The position numbers were made by a program, and so were the translations under genes. Positions 37,783 to 45,424 of a stretch of DNA of 64,000 nucleotides are shown in pieces (the first letter of the stretch is position 1; the number at the start of each line of letters is the position of its first letter). The DNA comes from Thermoanaerobacterium sp. RBIITD (GTDB lineage Bacteria > Bacillota > Thermoanaerobacteria > Thermoanaerobacterales > Thermoanaerobacteraceae), in assembly GCF_900205865.1 (NCBI RefSeq), contig NZ_LT906662.1, forward strand, positions 2,307,411 to 2,371,410. Reading direction: 5' to 3'. The notes below the pieces were generated by a model that saw nothing but the letters and a program-made list of their open reading frames with translations, searched no databases and was not told where the DNA came from.

Positions 37783-37882
37783 AAAAATTGCTATTATATA
37801 AAAAACCTTTGTCATTATGAGTAAATCGAATAATTTCAAATTCCACTATAATATTTTAATATAAAATATTTTTTATTCATTG

Positions 37883-37910
37883 TTGAAATATTAAGGCTCT
37901 ATGATATAAT
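37883..37910 (+). promoter_or_regulatory. Sigma-A promoter for the second Gfo/Idh gene
   Basis: TTGAAA, 16-nt spacer, TATAAT. No copy of the AGTAATCCGTTACG operator is seen here. Confidence 0.72.
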
Positions 37911-37946
37911 AAATCGAAATATAAAGATATATTAGGAGGTAGAAAA

Positions 37947-38990
37947 ATGCCGATAAAACTTGGAATCATAGGATATGGCGGGATGGGCGGATGGCATCGA
38001 AAAAATGCACCAAAAGTCGATGGTGTGGATGTCGTCGCAGTATACGATATTGACCACAGCAGAGTTGAAGCAGCAAAAGAAGAAGGGCTAAAGGGGTACG
38101 ATTCTTTAGATGATTTTCTAAATGATAAAGAAATAAATACTGTTTTAATTGCAACTCCGAATCATGTTCACAAAGAGCTTGCGGTTGCATCAGCAAATGC
38201 TGGGAAAAATGTTATAGTTGAAAAACCTGTTGCAATGTCAATGCAGGAAATTGATGAAATGATAGATGCATCTAAGAAGAACAATGTAGTCTTCACTGTT
38301 CATCAAAACCGTCGATGGGATAAAGATTACTGCAAAGTTAAAAAAGCTGTAGAGGATGGTTTAATAGGCAAAGTATATACGATTGAAAATAGAGTCCATG
38401 GCTCTGGTGGAATAATACATGGATGGCGCAACAAAAAGGAATATGGCGGTGGAATGCTACTCGATTGGGGTGTACATTTAATAGACCAGATTCTTTACAT
38501 GATACCGAATAAGGTAGTTAGTGTGTATGCTGAGCTTTTTAGTGTAATAAACCCGGAAGTTGATGATTATTTTAAACTCTTAATGAAATTTGACAATGGC
38601 ATATCAGCACAAGTTGAAGTTGGAACTTTCTGTTTAAGGAGCCTTCCAAGGTGGTTTGTTGGAGGCAATAATGGTACACTTGTCGTCGATGACTTTGAAG
38701 GACATGGTGGCATAACAAAGATTAATAATCTTGCAGATGAATTTGGATCGGAAATAGTGGAAACATCTGCAGGTCCAACACGTACATTTGCGCCACGCCC
38801 AGATGAAGTAAAAGAAGAAATAGAACTACCAGATGCAAATCCACAGTGGACAGACTTTTACGCAAATGTAAGAGATGTAATAGATGGAAAGGCTGAATTA
38901 ATTGTAAAACCAGAGGAAGTAAAAAGGGCATACTCTATCATAGAAGCAGCTTTCAAATCAAATGAGACAGGTAAATCTGTAGAGTTATAA
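37947..38990 (+). CDS. Gfo/Idh/MocA-family oxidoreductase
   Basis: A 347-residue dehydrogenase. The nucleotide site is LGIIGYGGMGGWHRKNAP (residues 5-22), the catalytic lysine is in VIVEKPVAMSMQEIDE (~92), followed by HQNRRWDKDYCKVK and GGGMLLDWGVHLIDQILYM with active-site Asp and His. It differs clearly from the cluster's first dehydrogenase (for example WDKDY against FRPDS), so a different substrate or step is likely. It has its own promoter and a terminator. Ribosome site TTAGGAGG. Confidence 0.9.
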   Translation: MPIKLGIIGYGGMGGWHRKNAPKVDGVDVVAVYDIDHSRVEAAKEEGLKGYDSLDDFLNDKEINTVLIATPNHVHKELAVASANAGKNVIVEKPVAMSMQEIDEMIDASKKNNVVFTVHQNRRWDKDYCKVKKAVEDGLIGKVYTIENRVHGSGGIIHGWRNKKEYGGGMLLDWGVHLIDQILYMIPNKVVSVYAELFSVINPEVDDYFKLLMKFDNGISAQVEVGTFCLRSLPRWFVGGNNGTLVVDDFEGHGGITKINNLADEFGSEIVETSAGPTRTFAPRPDEVKEEIELPDANPQWTDFYANVRDVIDGKAELIVKPEEVKRAYSIIEAAFKSNETGKSVEL

Positions 38991-38998
38991 TAAATTAA

Positions 38999-39026
38999 TT
39001 AAGGGCTTGATATGACAAGCCCTTAA
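38999..39026. terminator. Terminator between the Gfo/Idh gene and convergent queF
   Basis: TTAAGGGCTTG pairs perfectly with CAAGCCCTTAA around ATATGA; extended by AATTAAT/ATAATT partial pairing. It faces both converging genes. Confidence 0.78.
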
Positions 39027-39064
39027 TAATTATAATCATTTGAACAATTTTTTTATGATGTAAC

Positions 39065-39562
39065 TTACCTATTATCAATTTTTTCAGGATACAAGTCATG
39101 ATAAAAAAGTCTTTTTTCTGCAACATTTTCCCATTTCGTACCGGGTTTTCCATAATTACAATAAGGATCTATTGATATTCCACCCCTTGGTGTAAATTTA
39201 CCCCATACCTCGATATATTTTGGATCAAGGAGTTTAATTAAATCTTTCATTATGATATTGACACAATCCTCATGAAAATCCCCATGGTTTCTAAAGCTAA
39301 ATAAATATAGTTTTAATGATTTGCTTTCAACCATTAATTTATCGGGTACATACGAAATATAAATAGTTGCAAAATCAGGCTGGCCTGTTTTAGGACAAAG
39401 ACTTGTGAATTCTGGACAATTAAATTTAACAAAATAATCATTTTCTTGATGCTTATTTATGAATGTTTCAAGTACAGATGGATCATAATCATAATTATAT
39501 TTGGCGACTTTCCTTCCCAACAATGATAATTCGTCTAACTCTTTTCTGTTCCTCTCTGACAT
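39065..39562 (-). CDS. queF: NADPH-dependent 7-cyano-7-deazaguanine reductase
   Basis: About 165 residues, the length of the short (YkvM-type) QueF. The catalytic Cys is in [16 protein letters not shown], the substrate Glu-Ser-Lys-Ser in [17 protein letters not shown], and HEDCVN follows. It reduces preQ0 to preQ1 in queuosine synthesis, in the cytoplasm. ATG 39562 (MSERNRKEL) is taken as start; a TTG four codons upstream lies too close to AGAGAGGA. It is second in the operon after the precursor transporter queT and under a preQ1 riboswitch, a consistent regulatory logic. Confidence 0.94.
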   Translation of the reverse strand: MSERNRKELDELSLLGRKVAKYNYDYDPSVLETFINKHQENDYFVKFNCPEFTSLCPKTGQPDFATIYISYVPDKLMVESKSLKLYLFSFRNHGDFHEDCVNIIMKDLIKLLDPKYIEVWGKFTPRGGISIDPYCNYGKPGTKWENVAEKRLFYHDLYPEKIDNR

Positions 39563-39587
39563 AAAAATTTTCAATCCTCTCTTAAAA

Positions 39588-40076
39588 TCATAATCTATTT
39601 CTTAATTGTTTTACGAGAATAACACCAACTATTCCAGGGATGATTTGCCCTATTGTTACACTTGTAGCTAACAAATAATAAGGTACTTTAAGTAATACTG
39701 ATAGCCATATTGGTACAATTAATCCTGGAAATAAGATTATAGGTAATGAAATAAGCCAGTCATTTAGTTTATATTTCTTAATCTGGTAAACTGCAAAAGC
39801 CGTTAAAAGACCTACAGCTAACCCGCCAAGCATGTCTGGAAGACCGAAACCACCCAATAAAATATTGCTAAGCATGTTGCTTAAACCCATTGGCAATATC
39901 AAAAAAGGGAAAATTGCAGTTAATGCATATATTGAAGTCGCTATCCTTATCTGATATTGTCCAAAGGCAAAATTTTGAGTAAGATACATTATTACTAAGT
40001 ACAATGCTATAACAACACCAGAAATAGTAATTTTTTGTGTAGGTGTGTACTGCTTTTTTAATTTTTTATCCTCCAT
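39588..40076 (-). CDS. queT: Queuosine precursor ECF transporter substrate-binding protein
   Basis: A 162-residue membrane protein with five to six spans and the QueT-family look: [45 protein letters not shown] at the N-terminal half (read in two pieces around residue 35) and [19 protein letters not shown] in the middle. QueT is the S component that binds preQ0/preQ1 and works with a shared ECF energising module, not encoded here. It lies directly after a preQ1-I riboswitch and terminator and 13 bases before queF. Ribosome site AGGGGG. Confidence 0.9.
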   Translation of the reverse strand: MEDKKLKKQYTPTQKITISGVVIALYLVIMYLTQNFAFGQYQIRIATSIYALTAIFPFLILPMGLSNMLSNILLGGFGLPDMLGGLAVGLLTAFAVYQIKKYKLNDWLISLPIILFPGLIVPIWLSVLLKVPYYLLATSVTIGQIIPGIVGVILVKQLRNRL

Positions 40077-40102
40077 TTAAAAACCCCCTAAAAAATTAAT
40101 TA

Positions 40103-40123
40103 AAAAAATGGGCATCTGCCCCT
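40103..40123 (-). terminator. Second hairpin with U-tract before queT
   Basis: GGGGCAGATGCCC followed by ATTTTTTT on the minus strand. The stem is only four to five G-C rich pairs, but the U-tract is strong. It lies between the riboswitch terminator and the queT ribosome site. Confidence 0.45.
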
Positions 40124-40160
40124 AAACAAAATACGGTATAAAGTAGAATTTTAATAAATA

Positions 40161-40182
40161 AAAAAGAGCACAGCCTGTGCTC
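40161..40182 (-). terminator. preQ1 riboswitch terminator
   Basis: GAGCACA pairs with TGTGCTC around GGC and is followed by TTTTTTA on the minus strand, ~30 nt after the aptamer. Confidence 0.82.
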
Positions 40183-40207
40183 ATACATACAAAAACTACC
40201 TTAAAAT

Positions 40208-40253
40208 TTTTCCATAGTTTTGTTTATAGACAGGATGGTTTCGAACTGTCTTA
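40208..40253 (-). promoter_or_regulatory. preQ1-I riboswitch
   Basis: On the minus strand P1 is GACAG with CTGTC, the loop holds CCATC, and the A-rich tail ATAAACAAAACTATGG ends in ATGG, which pairs with CCAT to form the H-type pseudoknot. This is the class I preQ1 aptamer layout, and it precedes queT-queF. Ligand binding should favour the terminator downstream. Confidence 0.85.
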
Positions 40254-40266
40254 TTAAATTATAATT

Positions 40267-40295
40267 ATTTTAACATATTGATGTATTTTATACAA
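40267..40295 (-). promoter_or_regulatory. Promoter of the queT-queF operon
   Basis: TTGTAT, 17-nt spacer, TAAAAT on the minus strand, ~15 nt upstream of the aptamer. The rest of 40296-40470 is AT-rich and shows no gene or structure I can name. Confidence 0.65.
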
Positions 40296-40472
40296 GGTTC
40301 TATTATTTATATGCTAATTCACAGTTTAACTTTAAAATTATTGAAAATAGCATTTACGTAATAAATCGAGATTAATAAGCAGAAAATATAATAGTTATTT
40401 ATTAAACGAGAATGTATAGCTTTAAATAAACATTAATTCGATATTTTGAAACTTTAATAAATAATTAAATAA

Positions 40473-40481
40473 TGATATACT
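40473..40481 (+). promoter_or_regulatory. Extended -10 for the P-ATPase operon
   Basis: TGATATACT matches TGn-TATAAT with one change. It would give a ~135-nt leader that I cannot match to a known riboswitch. Confidence 0.5.
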
Positions 40482-40587
40482 GGAGAAAATATATATCGGG
40501 GTGATTTTTATGTAAGAGTCGAGCAATTTAAACATGTTTTATGATTTATTATATTCGAAGTGATGATTTATAGAATGGCTAATTATA

Positions 40588-40626
40588 AGGAGGTGTGAAA
40601 CCTGTTTATACAGGTTTATTACATTG
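40588..40626 (+). promoter_or_regulatory. Hairpin-spaced ribosome binding site of the P-ATPase gene
   Basis: AGGAGGTG (ending at 40595) is 28 nt from the TTG start. Between them AAACCTGT (40598-40605) pairs with ACAGGTTT (40610-40617) around TTAT. Removing the 20-nt hairpin leaves 8 nt, the normal distance. Confidence 0.7.
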
Positions 40627-43380
40627 AAGATTGATGATATATTTAGATTAACAGCTGATGACATATTTAATGAATTAAATACATCTATTAAAGGTCTTTC
40701 AAAGGATGAAGCAAATGCAAGGCTTCAGAAATATGGATATAATGAAATAAAGGAAGTTAAGAAATCATCACTGCTATCGCGATTTTTGGCAAATTTTACG
40801 CACCTATTAGCAATACTTCTCTGGATAGCCAGCATACTTTCTTTTATTGGTGGTATGCCACAGCTTGGTTGGGCAATAATACTGGTAATTATAGTAAATG
40901 CTTTATTTAGCTTTTGGCAAGAGTTTAAAGCAGAACAGGCTACAGAAAGTCTTAAAAAAATGCTACCATCATATGTTAAAGTAATAAGGGATGGGCATCA
41001 GGAACAAATATTAGCTCGAGAATTAGTCCCTGGAGATTTGATTTACCTTGAGGAAGGTGATCATATACCAGCTGATGCAAGGCTTATAGAAGCATTTGAG
41101 ATGAGGACAATCAATGCTGCACTAACTGGAGAATCTGAGCCTGTAAGGAGAACCTCTGATGTAGTACTTGATGAAGATGTATCATTACTTCAGTCACCAA
41201 ACCTAGTGTTTATGGGTACAAGTGTTGCATCAGGCTCTGGCACAGCGGTTGTTTATGCTACAGGTATGGACACGCAGTTTGGTAAAATCGCCTCATTAAC
41301 ACAAACCATAAAAATAGAACAGAGTCCTCTTCAAAGACAATTAACAAGAGTTGCACAAGTTATAGCATATCTATCACTTGTTATGGGGGTATTCTTTTTC
41401 CTCCTTGGTCTTTTGATGGGAAGATCATTAGTTGATACATTTATGTTTGCAATAGGTATAATTACCGCAAATGTACCTGAAGGATTATTGCCTACGGTAA
41501 CACTGGCACTTGCCATGGGAGTTCAGCGAATGGCAAGAAGACATGCGCTTGTAAAGAAGCTTTCAAGCGTTGAGACGCTTGGTGGAGCGACAGTTATTTG
41601 TACAGATAAGACGGGAACTTTGACACAGAATGAGATGACAGTTAGAGAGATTTGGACTCCTTTGGAATTTTACAATGTAAGCGGTATTGGATATGAACCA
41701 AAAGGTGAGTTTTCTGCAAATGGCAGACAAATAGACAATAAAAATCTTCCTGATGAATTATCATTATTATTGAAAATAGGTCTATTATGTAATAACAGCC
41801 GGTTAGTAAGGCCTACAAATGAGAATCCATCGTGGAATATTATTGGTGATCCTACTGAAGGCTCTTTAGTCGTACTGGCAGAAAAAGCAGGATATACTCT
41901 CGAAAATATGTTGAGAGAATATCCGAGAGTTTCACAGCTTCCATTTGATTCAAGACGTAAAAGAATGAGTTCCATACATAAGTCTGGAAAAGATATTTAT
42001 GTATTCACAAAAGGGGCACCTAAGGAGACACTTTCAGTTTGTAATTATATTTTTAAAGGCGAAGAAGGGGTAAAAAAGTTAGAACAATCAGATATTGATA
42101 AAGTAATAGAACAGAATGACAAATTTGCAGAATCTGGTTTAAGAGTTCTTGCAATGGCATACAAAAAAATAGACGATGAAAATAAGGAATATACAATAGA
42201 AAATACGGAAAATGATTTAATCTTCGTTGGTTTGGTAGCGATGATGGATCCGCCAAGGCCTGAAGTAGAATTAGCTGTAAAACATGCTCATAAGGCTGGA
42301 ATAAAGATTATCATGATAACAGGTGACTATGGATTAACAGCAGAATCTATTGCAAGGAGAATAGGTATAATAAAAGGATTGCATCCGAGAATAATTATAG
42401 GTAATGAACTTGATAAAATGACTGACGAGGATTTAAAGAAGGAGTTAAAAAATAAAGAAATTATTTTCGCAAGAGTTGCACCGGAGCATAAAATGAAAGT
42501 TGTAGCTGCACTTAAAGAAATGGGTGAAGTTGTAGCAGTTACTGGTGATGGTGTTAATGATTCACCGGCATTAAAGAGGGCTGATATCGGTATTGCAATG
42601 GGTAAATCTGGTACAGATGTAGCAAGAGAAGTAGCAACGATGGTATTGACAGACGATAATTTTGCCAGCATAGTAAATGCTATCGAAGAAGGCAGAGCTG
42701 TATATGATAACGTTAGGAAGTTCATAACATATATATTTGCACATCTAACACCAGAAGCTATACCGTATATTTTGTTTTCACTGTTTAATATACCTGTTCC
42801 AATAACAGTAATGCAGATATTGGCGATTGATTTAGGTACCGAAACATTGCCGGCTCTTGCACTTGGCGTTGAACCGCCTGAACCAGGTGTCATGGACAGA
42901 CCACCAAGGTCGCCTAAGGAAAAATTACTAAATCTGTCATTATTCCTCAGAGGATATGTTTTACTCGGGTTAATTAGTTCAGTAGCAGTACTTTCTGGAT
43001 ATTTTTGGGTATTGTATAGTGGTGGATGGCATTGGGGTGAAACCCTTCCATTTACGGCTCCGCTTGCTAAAAAAGCTGCTACAATGAGCTTTTTAGGAAT
43101 TGTAATAATGCAGGTTGCAAATGTATTTGCTTGTCGTACTGAAGTTGCATCTATGTTTAGTGTCGGCTTCTTTAAAAATAAATTATTAAACATAGGTGTT
43201 GTATTTGAATTAGTACTTACAGCGATACTTATATATGTGCCATTTTTGCAGAAAATATTTGACACATATCCTGTTTCATTTAAACATTGGCTGTTTTACT
43301 TAGCATTTATACCATTACTTATTGGTGCAGAAGAAATCAGGAAATGGATTTTGCGCAAGAAAATAAATGCAAACAAATAA
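40624..43380 (+). CDS. P-type cation-transporting ATPase, type IIC (Na,K-ATPase)-like
   Basis: A 918-residue P2-type ATPase. The actuator loop TGES is at 158-161, the proline motif NVPEGLLPTVT near 275, the phosphorylated Asp is D318 in DKTGTLT, the nucleotide domain has KGAPKETLS and DPPRPEV, and the hinge is TGDGVNDSPALKRADIGIAMG. About ten membrane spans. NVPEGLLPTVT, LTPEAIPYILF and ILAIDLGTETLPALALG follow the Na,K-ATPase class; the second acidic residue of the TM6 motif is Glu where Na,K-ATPase has Asp. Transported ions are not determinable, but Na+ or K+ are likelier than Ca2+ (inference). TTG start. The next two genes encode TrkA-type proteins. Confidence 0.93.
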   Translation: MKIDDIFRLTADDIFNELNTSIKGLSKDEANARLQKYGYNEIKEVKKSSLLSRFLANFTHLLAILLWIASILSFIGGMPQLGWAIILVIIVNALFSFWQEFKAEQATESLKKMLPSYVKVIRDGHQEQILARELVPGDLIYLEEGDHIPADARLIEAFEMRTINAALTGESEPVRRTSDVVLDEDVSLLQSPNLVFMGTSVASGSGTAVVYATGMDTQFGKIASLTQTIKIEQSPLQRQLTRVAQVIAYLSLVMGVFFFLLGLLMGRSLVDTFMFAIGIITANVPEGLLPTVTLALAMGVQRMARRHALVKKLSSVETLGGATVICTDKTGTLTQNEMTVREIWTPLEFYNVSGIGYEPKGEFSANGRQIDNKNLPDELSLLLKIGLLCNNSRLVRPTNENPSWNIIGDPTEGSLVVLAEKAGYTLENMLREYPRVSQLPFDSRRKRMSSIHKSGKDIYVFTKGAPKETLSVCNYIFKGEEGVKKLEQSDIDKVIEQNDKFAESGLRVLAMAYKKIDDENKEYTIENTENDLIFVGLVAMMDPPRPEVELAVKHAHKAGIKIIMITGDYGLTAESIARRIGIIKGLHPRIIIGNELDKMTDEDLKKELKNKEIIFARVAPEHKMKVVAALKEMGEVVAVTGDGVNDSPALKRADIGIAMGKSGTDVAREVATMVLTDDNFASIVNAIEEGRAVYDNVRKFITYIFAHLTPEAIPYILFSLFNIPVPITVMQILAIDLGTETLPALALGVEPPEPGVMDRPPRSPKEKLLNLSLFLRGYVLLGLISSVAVLSGYFWVLYSGGWHWGETLPFTAPLAKKAATMSFLGIVIMQVANVFACRTEVASMFSVGFFKNKLLNIGVVFELVLTAILIYVPFLQKIFDTYPVSFKHWLFYLAFIPLLIGAEEIRKWILRKKINANK

Positions 43381-43383
43381 AAA

Positions 43384-43417
43384 GGAGGTGAAAGGCTCTA
43401 TATGAGCCTGATTTATG
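43384..43417 (+). promoter_or_regulatory. Hairpin-spaced ribosome binding site of the first trkA-like gene
   Basis: GGAGGTG ends at 43390, 24 nt before ATG 43415. AGGCTC (43393-43398) pairs with GAGCCT (43404-43409) around TATAT. Without the 17-nt hairpin the spacing is 7 nt. Confidence 0.7.
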
Positions 43418-44059
43418 AATATAATAGTTGCCGGATGCGGCAGACTTGGTGCACAGTTGACACAAATATTAGATGCCGATGGATACCATGTCACAGTAAT
43501 TGATAAAGACAAAAATGCTTTTAAAAGACTAAAAACATTTAAGGGTGAATTTATAGAAGGGATCGCATTTGATAAAGCCACTCTTATAAGGGCTGGCATT
43601 GAAAATGCTGACGCAATAGCTTCTGTGACAAATGGCGATAATACTAATATCGTTACAGCTTTGATTGCAAAGAAAAAGTTTAAAGTTCCAACTATAGTAG
43701 CAAGAATTTATGACCCAATACGAGCAGAGATATATAGAAAAATGGGAATAAATACAGTTTCTCCTACATTATGGGGTGCAAATAAGATAAAAGACCTCAT
43801 ATGTCATCCCGATTTGTTTAGAGTATCGTCATTTGGGAATGGTGAAGTAGAGATAATAGAAACAGAGGCATCTATATTTTTGGATGGTCGCCATGTTAGA
43901 GATATTTCCATACCATCTGAAGTTAATGTAGTCAGTATAGTTAGGAACGGGATAGCGGTTATACCAACACCGAGCACAACTTTTAAAAAAGGTGATAAAA
44001 TCTTTATCGCTTCAACAGCTTTTGGAAAATCAAAGATAAAACAAATGTTTATGTCATAA
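43415..44059 (+). CDS. TrkA/KtrA-like RCK protein, first of pair
   Basis: A 214-residue stand-alone regulator of conductance of K+ fold. The N-terminal Rossmann domain begins MNIIVAGCGRLGAQLTQIL with the GxGxxG site and the acidic ribose ligand in VTVIDKDKNAF; NADH or ATP/ADP binding is expected. The C-terminal RCK_C domain (about 140-214) has DGRHVRDISIPSEVNVVSIVRNG and GDKIFIAS. Such proteins gate KtrB/TrkH channels, but no channel gene is in this operon: it follows the P-type ATPase by 35 bases and is followed by a second RCK gene. Regulation of the pump itself is one possible role (inference). Confidence 0.9.
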   Translation: MNIIVAGCGRLGAQLTQILDADGYHVTVIDKDKNAFKRLKTFKGEFIEGIAFDKATLIRAGIENADAIASVTNGDNTNIVTALIAKKKFKVPTIVARIYDPIRAEIYRKMGINTVSPTLWGANKIKDLICHPDLFRVSSFGNGEVEIIETEASIFLDGRHVRDISIPSEVNVVSIVRNGIAVIPTPSTTFKKGDKIFIASTAFGKSKIKQMFMS

Positions 44060-44076
44060 TTTAAAAATATTTTAGT

Positions 44077-44140
44077 AGGAGGTGAAAGAACCTGCTGGGA
44101 ACAATGTACATAAAGTTTCCGAGTAACAGGTCATAATATG
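44077..44140 (+). promoter_or_regulatory. Hairpin-spaced ribosome binding site of the second trkA-like gene
   Basis: AGGAGGTG ends at 44084, 53 nt before ATG 44138. ACCTG (44090-44094) pairs with CAGGT (44127-44131), and inside it GGGAAC (44097-44102) pairs with GTTTCC (44115-44120). Removing the 42-nt structure leaves 11 nt. Confidence 0.62.
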
Positions 44141-44797
44141 TCGATAATGATAGTTGGCGCTGGGCGCCTCGGTTCATTTCTCGCTAAATTGATGGAAGAA
44201 AAGAATAAAGAGGTTGTTGTCGTTGAAAAAGACGAGGCAAAAATTGAAAAGTTAAGAAAAGATTTAAGATGCTCCATTATGATTGGCGATGGCTGCAATT
44301 CAGATATCTTAAAAAAAGCGGGAATCATTGGAGCTGAAATAGTAGTTGCTGCTACTGGGCATGATGAAGATAATCTTATAATATGTCAGCTTGCTAAATA
44401 CGAATTTGGAGTATCAAGAGTAGTTTCACGAATAAACAACCCTAAAAATGAGTGGCTTTTTACAAAAGATATGGGCGTTGACGCTGCTGTAAGCAGTGCC
44501 AGAATAATTGCAAAATTAATTGAAGAAGAAGCAGAGATAAGCAGCCTCACAACGATTATAAATCTCGCTGAGGGGAAAATATCCCTTGTAAGAAGCATAA
44601 TTGAAAAAAATTCAAAAGCTGCTCATAAATTGATAAAAGATTTAAAGCTTCCAGATGATTGCGTAATAATGTCGATAGTAAGGGACAATAAAGTATTATT
44701 GCCGAATGGCAATACAAAAATATTACCAGGTGATGAAGTTTTAAGTGTTGTTAGTGATGAAAGCAAAGAAAAATTAGAAGATTTGTTTAATATATAG
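44138..44797 (+). CDS. TrkA/KtrA-like RCK protein, second of pair
   Basis: A 219-residue paralogue of the preceding protein: MSIMIVGAGRLGSFLAKLM with GxGxxG, VVVVEKDEAKIEKL, GDGCNSDILKKAGI, then VSRINNPKNEWLFTKDMGVDAAVSS and a C-terminal RCK_C domain (LIKDLKLPDDCVIMSIVRDNKVLLPNG, PGDEVLSVV). The two RCK proteins could assemble as a hetero-octameric ring, as KtrA and related rings do, although that arrangement is inferred only. The gene is last in the operon and its stop starts a terminator hairpin. Confidence 0.9.
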   Translation: MSIMIVGAGRLGSFLAKLMEEKNKEVVVVEKDEAKIEKLRKDLRCSIMIGDGCNSDILKKAGIIGAEIVVAATGHDEDNLIICQLAKYEFGVSRVVSRINNPKNEWLFTKDMGVDAAVSSARIIAKLIEEEAEISSLTTIINLAEGKISLVRSIIEKNSKAAHKLIKDLKLPDDCVIMSIVRDNKVLLPNGNTKILPGDEVLSVVSDESKEKLEDLFNI

Positions 44798-44825
44798 AGA
44801 CTGTGCGAAGGCACAGTTTCTTTTT
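44797..44825 (+). terminator. Terminator of the P-ATPase/trkA operon
   Basis: GAGACTGTGC pairs with GCACAGTTTC (one wobble) around GAAG, followed by TTTTTA. Confidence 0.88.
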
Positions 44826-44930
44826 ATATCTAGTTTTTAAATTACTTGAAATCTTCGATATCTTTCACATTTGATTCAAACCAAGGTGTCCACCTTCTTT
44901 TTTCACTTGAAAAATTCAAAAAAATATTTT

Positions 44931-45010
44931 AAAAAAAAGAAGGATTTTTAAAAAAGATGTAGAATATATAATAATATAACAACTAACATATTAATATATT
45001 AGTATACAAG
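44931..45010 (+). repeat. Promoter/operator-like tandem unit 1
   Basis: Holds GAAGGA (44939), 15 nt, TAGAATAT (44960), then CTAACATATTAATATATTAG and TATACAAG. It is nearly identical over ~70 bp to unit 2 and similar to unit 3. The 190-bp spacing DNA between units is AT-rich and shows no gene. Confidence 0.65.
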
Positions 45011-45126
45011 TAAAAAATATTTATTAATAGAGGTGAGGCAAAAGCAATTAGAAATAGTTAGAAAAAATTCCAATCTGGAAATTTAAAAAGAGTAAAAAAT
45101 ATGTACTAAAAAGAAATCAAAATTAA

Positions 45127-45206
45127 AAAAAAAAGAAGGATTTTTAAAAAAGATGTAGAATATATTATAATATAATAGCTGACATATTAATATACTAGTA
45201 TACAAG
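45127..45206 (+). repeat. Promoter/operator-like tandem unit 2
   Basis: GAAGGA (45135), 15 nt, TAGAATAT (45156), then CTGACATATTAATATACTAG and TATACAAG. Distance to unit 1 is 196 bp. Confidence 0.65.
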
Positions 45207-45318
45207 ATTTATTTTAAAAGTGATTTAGAAAACAAATATGAGAAAGAAGTTCTACTAAGTATATTTATTTAAGAAAAAATACAAAGAAAAATATCAACTT
45301 TTAAGATAAAAAATTATT

Positions 45319-45397
45319 TAAAGGAAGAAGGAATTTTAGATATGGTGTAGAATATATAGATTTGTAACATGTATATTAATATAGTAGTATACATGTT
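45319..45397 (+). repeat. Promoter/operator-like tandem unit 3, next to the GntR gene
   Basis: GAAGGA (45327), 15 nt, TAGAATAT (45348), then a 32-bp inverted repeat with perfect 10-bp arms AACATGTATA (45366-45375) and TATACATGTT (45388-45397). Distance to unit 2 is 192 bp. The arms are a likely GntR operator because they lie 28 bp from the gntR start. Confidence 0.65.
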
Positions 45398-45424
45398 GCA
45401 AAATATAATGTAAAGGATGTAGAA

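Noticed and set aside
40488-40623. A metal, Mg2+ or c-di-AMP riboswitch in the P-ATPase leader
   Set aside because: The leader is long and its gene type would fit, but no conserved core of the M-box, yybP-ykoY or ydaO motifs can be found.
42327-43265. A 312-codon open frame on the minus strand inside the P-ATPase gene
   Set aside because: It is fully antisense to a well-conserved ATPase, with no ribosome site and low-complexity Ser/Thr/Ile-rich content typical of a shadow frame.
44931-45397. CRISPR array
   Set aside because: Only three long, diverged units at ~194-bp spacing, no short uniform spacers and no cas genes.
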